DNA of 64,000 nucleotides from JAPWJZ01 sp965279315 (lineage in GTDB: Bacteria; Pseudomonadota; Alphaproteobacteria; Micavibrionales; UBA2020). The stretch spans positions 1 through 64,000 of the forward strand of contig OZ257145.1 in NCBI GenBank assembly GCA_965279315.1. The letters run 5' to 3'. Positions 61,722-64,000 of this stretch are shown here, piece by piece; position 1 is the first letter of the stretch, and each line of letters begins with the position of its first letter. Position numbers and translations under genes: made by a program. The notes below the pieces were generated by a model. The model was given only the letters and a program-made list of their open reading frames with translations, did not search any database and was not told the DNA's origin.

Positions 61722-63199
61722 GCGCGCGCCTTGAAAAAGACGCAAAGAAAGCGGCGGCGACGCTGAAAAACGCGCGCGGTTTTTTGCAGCAGGGACGTAA
61801 AGCCGAGGCGGAAACAGCCTACCGCCTTTACCTGCAACTGGAGCCCGGGAATACTGCCGTGCTGCTCGACCTTGGCCTGATGCTGATGCAGCCATCGCCC
61901 GCCGAAGCCGCAGCGATTTTTGAAAAAATCACAACTCATGATGCACGCAACGCCAACGCGCTGGCCGCACTGGCACGGCTGCGCATGGAGGACGGGCAGC
62001 GCGACGCGTCATTAAAGCTTGCCGGACAGGCGCTCGCCTGCCAGCCCGCCGCGCCTGTCCTGAACCGCCTCGGCGTTTTATATCGCGAGGCAGGATTGGG
62101 CGATCAGGCTATCAGATGTTTTAGCGAAGCCATCCGCCGCCAGCCCGATCTTGTCGCGGCCCATCATGCGCTGGGGCAGCTAAAAAAAATTCCCGCCGGT
62201 TCACCCGAATTCAACGCGCTCCTGAACCTGAGAAAAACCGCGGCGCAACTGCAGCCGCAGCAGCAAAGCGTGCTGGAATTTGCGCTGGCGCGCGCGTATC
62301 TGGCGGCGGGAGATGCGGATAAAGGCTTTGACCATTACGCCGCAGCCCACGGCATCAGGAAAGCCGCGGCACGCTACAACCCGGATTTGTTCGACCATTA
62401 TATAGACACGATCACCGCGCTATTCGGCAGCACGGAGGCGGGTTCCTGCAACAGCGGGCAGCCTGTCTTTATCGTCGGCCTCCCCCGCTCCGGCTCCACG
62501 CTGATCGATCAGATATTGTGCAGCCATCCGGATGTGGCCGGCGTGGGCGAGGCATCTTTCCTGCAGGACAGCCTGCCGTTTTTCGCGAATGCCGAAGCGC
62601 CCGGCAGCGCGGGCAGCGGCATTCCCACGATCGGCCGCGCGTTCCTTGAAAACCTGACGCCCGCCGCGCTGGATGCCATCGCGCAAAAATATCTTGGCCG
62701 GACGCATAGCATTGCGCTGCGCGTGACCGACAAGATGCTTTTCAATTACCTGTGGGTTGGCGTTATTTTCCGCGCTTTCCCACATGCGCGCATCATTCAT
62801 TGCACGCGCGATCCTCTCGATTGCGCGCTGTCGATCTGGCAGACGTTTTTTTCGGAAGGCCTGATGCCCTGGGCAAACGACCTTGGCGATATCGGGCGTT
62901 ACATGCGCAGCTATCAAAAGCTGATGGCGCATTGGGAAAAACTTTTCCCCGGCAGGATTTACACCGCCAAATATGAAGCCATGGTTGCAGGTCAGGAAAA
63001 CGAAACACGCAAATTGCTGGCCTATTGCGGTCTGGAATGGAACGATGCCTGCCTTTCCTTCCACCAAACCGCGCGTCAGGTAAAGTCCGCCAGCGCGGCA
63101 CAGGTGCGCCAGCCGCTTTATGGAGATTCGGTCGGCAAGGGGCAGCAATACACCGCATATCTGGAATCACTGATAACTGCGCTGAAGACGGATCGTTGA
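61718..63199 (+). CDS. TPR-sulfotransferase fusion protein 2
   Basis: A 493-residue paralogue of the previous protein: TPR repeats (about residues 10-180), IVGLPRSGSTLIDQIL near 252 and HCTRDPLDCALSIWQT near 363. The similarity runs along the whole length and is strongest in the C-terminal part (GDIGRYM, LMAHWEKLFPGRIY, YEAMVAGQENETRKLL). The start is TTG overlapping the previous TGA, with GGAAGG six bases upstream. Confidence 0.85.
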   Translation: MSARLEKDAKKAAATLKNARGFLQQGRKAEAETAYRLYLQLEPGNTAVLLDLGLMLMQPSPAEAAAIFEKITTHDARNANALAALARLRMEDGQRDASLKLAGQALACQPAAPVLNRLGVLYREAGLGDQAIRCFSEAIRRQPDLVAAHHALGQLKKIPAGSPEFNALLNLRKTAAQLQPQQQSVLEFALARAYLAAGDADKGFDHYAAAHGIRKAAARYNPDLFDHYIDTITALFGSTEAGSCNSGQPVFIVGLPRSGSTLIDQILCSHPDVAGVGEASFLQDSLPFFANAEAPGSAGSGIPTIGRAFLENLTPAALDAIAQKYLGRTHSIALRVTDKMLFNYLWVGVIFRAFPHARIIHCTRDPLDCALSIWQTFFSEGLMPWANDLGDIGRYMRSYQKLMAHWEKLFPGRIYTAKYEAMVAGQENETRKLLAYCGLEWNDACLSFHQTARQVKSASAAQVRQPLYGDSVGKGQQYTAYLESLITALKTDR

Positions 63200-63259
63200 C
63201 ACAGTCAAATTATCTTTGGTTTTCAGTTATATACAATTTATCCAACATTTTAAGCGACA

Positions 63260-63285
63260 TAAACCATTTGTTAACCAGCCGCATG
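63260..63285 (+). promoter_or_regulatory. Possible sigma-28 promoter of flagellin
   Basis: TAAA (63260-63263), 14 bases, GCCGCATG (63278-63285) resembles TAAA-N15-GCCGATAA with one base less. It lies 77 bases before the flagellin start. No sigma-54 site is visible there. Confidence 0.3.
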
Positions 63286-63361
63286 AGATGATGATTTATA
63301 GCTTAGGGAGTATCCCGAGGCTTCATAACCTAAATGCATCAACCTAGAAAAGGAACATGCC

Positions 63362-64000
63362 ATGGCTGACGTCACTCTTACTGCCGCCCTCCGCTCGAAC
63401 CTCTTGAGCCTTCAGGGCACCCAAAAACTCCTCGACTCGACCCAGCTCCGTCTTGCGACGGGCCTGAAGGTCAACAGCGCTCTGGATAACCCCAGCGCGT
63501 ACTTCGCTTCCCAGTCCATTCAAAACCGCGCGAATGACCTGAACCGTCTTCTGGACGGCCAGGGCCAGGCGATTCAGGTGCTGAAAGCAGCTGACGAAGG
63601 TATCAAGCAGATCACGAGCTTCCTCGAGCAGGCGCAAGCTATCGCTCAAGAAGCACAGGATCAGCTGAATGCCGACCCCGCTGCTGACGTCACCTCGCTC
63701 GCGACCAGCTTTGACGAAGTCCTCACCCAGATCGACTCTCTGGCTGGTGACTCCGGCTATCGCGGTACCAACCTTGTTGCAGGCGCTGCAACCCTGTCGG
63801 TGACCTTCAACGAAGCGGGTGACTCCACCCTCGACGTTCAGGGCGCGGACCTGACCACCGGTAACGACCTGAGCGTTGCCGCGACCGGCGGTACTTGGGC
63901 TGACACCACCGCAACCCAGGCAACTCTGGATAACATCGCTGCTGACTTGACCTTGGTCCGCAACACGGCTGCTGCTTTCGGTACCAGCCTGAACATCATC
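63362..64000 (+). CDS. Flagellin (3' end outside window)
   Basis: The first 213 residues of a flagellin, which forms the filament. The conserved D0/D1 N-terminal region is clear: LTAALRSNLLSLQGTQKLLDSTQLRLATGLKVNSALDNPSAYF. Asn/Thr/Asp-rich sequence follows as in the D1/D2 domains. The ATG follows AAAGGA. Two TPR-sulfotransferase genes precede it. Confidence 0.95.
   Translation, partial: MADVTLTAALRSNLLSLQGTQKLLDSTQLRLATGLKVNSALDNPSAYFASQSIQNRANDLNRLLDGQGQAIQVLKAADEGIKQITSFLEQAQAIAQEAQDQLNADPAADVTSLATSFDEVLTQIDSLAGDSGYRGTNLVAGAATLSVTFNEAGDSTLDVQGADLTTGNDLSVAATGGTWADTTATQATLDNIAADLTLVRNTAAAFGTSLNII

Overview
This window looks like a chromosomal segment of an alphaproteobacterium of moderately high GC. 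The signs are a CpdR-type receiver next to an MJ0042 zinc-ribbon gene and ftsEX, a TIGR02302 Gln/Gly-rich gene behind lysA, a zapA-6S RNA-fau cluster, an NDUFS4-like complex I subunit, FliX with sigma-54 flagellar promoters, an EcfG-like promoter, and an ECF/NrsF pair with a SigF-type promoter. A Micavibrio-like or Rhodospirillales-like lineage would fit, but the window alone does not settle this. I see no prophage, insertion sequence or CRISPR array.

Layout. 1-5600: an exported protein (cut by the window edge), terD-like and rluD on the minus strand; a tandem pair of hemerythrin-like genes behind an EcfG-type promoter; an SDR and a TlpA-like thioredoxin. 5645-15229: lipoprotein-lysA-TIGR02302, then the cell-envelope block (CREST hydrolase, cpdR, zinc ribbon; ftsE-ftsX-YdcF-plsC). 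15465-25437: glycerol use (glpK, glpD), a soluble histidine kinase, leucine dehydrogenase, an SpoU methyltransferase, an AT-rich orphan and acetoacetyl-CoA synthetase. 25523-29297: ECF sigma, NrsF anti-sigma and a bufferin (DUF2282/DoxX/DUF692/DUF2063) copper-stress operon. 29588-39064: a possible short RNA, a TSUP transporter, a cNMP-regulated EAL phosphodiesterase facing a CHASE2 nucleotide cyclase, an MBOAT/SGNH acyl-transfer pair, and an asparaginase. 39571-43612: two tRNAs enclosing hicBA and the complex I subunit, then DUF192-ymdB-fau-6S RNA-zapA. 43792-52359: cysQ and a four-gene coupled operon built on a MoxR-like AAA+ ATPase and a giant VWA protein with an acidic linker. 52926-64000: dksA and flagellar genes (fliX, flgI, flgJ-like, flgN, fliK, flgD, flgE), two TPR-sulfotransferases and the start of a flagellin gene.

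How the parts work together. Several operons are tightly coupled by ATGA or TAATG overlaps. The flagellar block shows three sigma-54 promoters (flgI, fliK, flgE), as expected of a FliX/FlbD-controlled late class. The bufferin locus has a textbook GTAACC-N16-CGAA promoter, so the adjacent sigma factor probably controls it. The cyclase and the cNMP-binding phosphodiesterase meet tail to tail and could link a cyclic mononucleotide to c-di-GMP. The least explained locus is the AAA+/VWA operon at 44709-52359, whose two extra proteins (a 105-residue protein and a protein with three copies of a roughly 160-residue module) I cannot assign to a known family.
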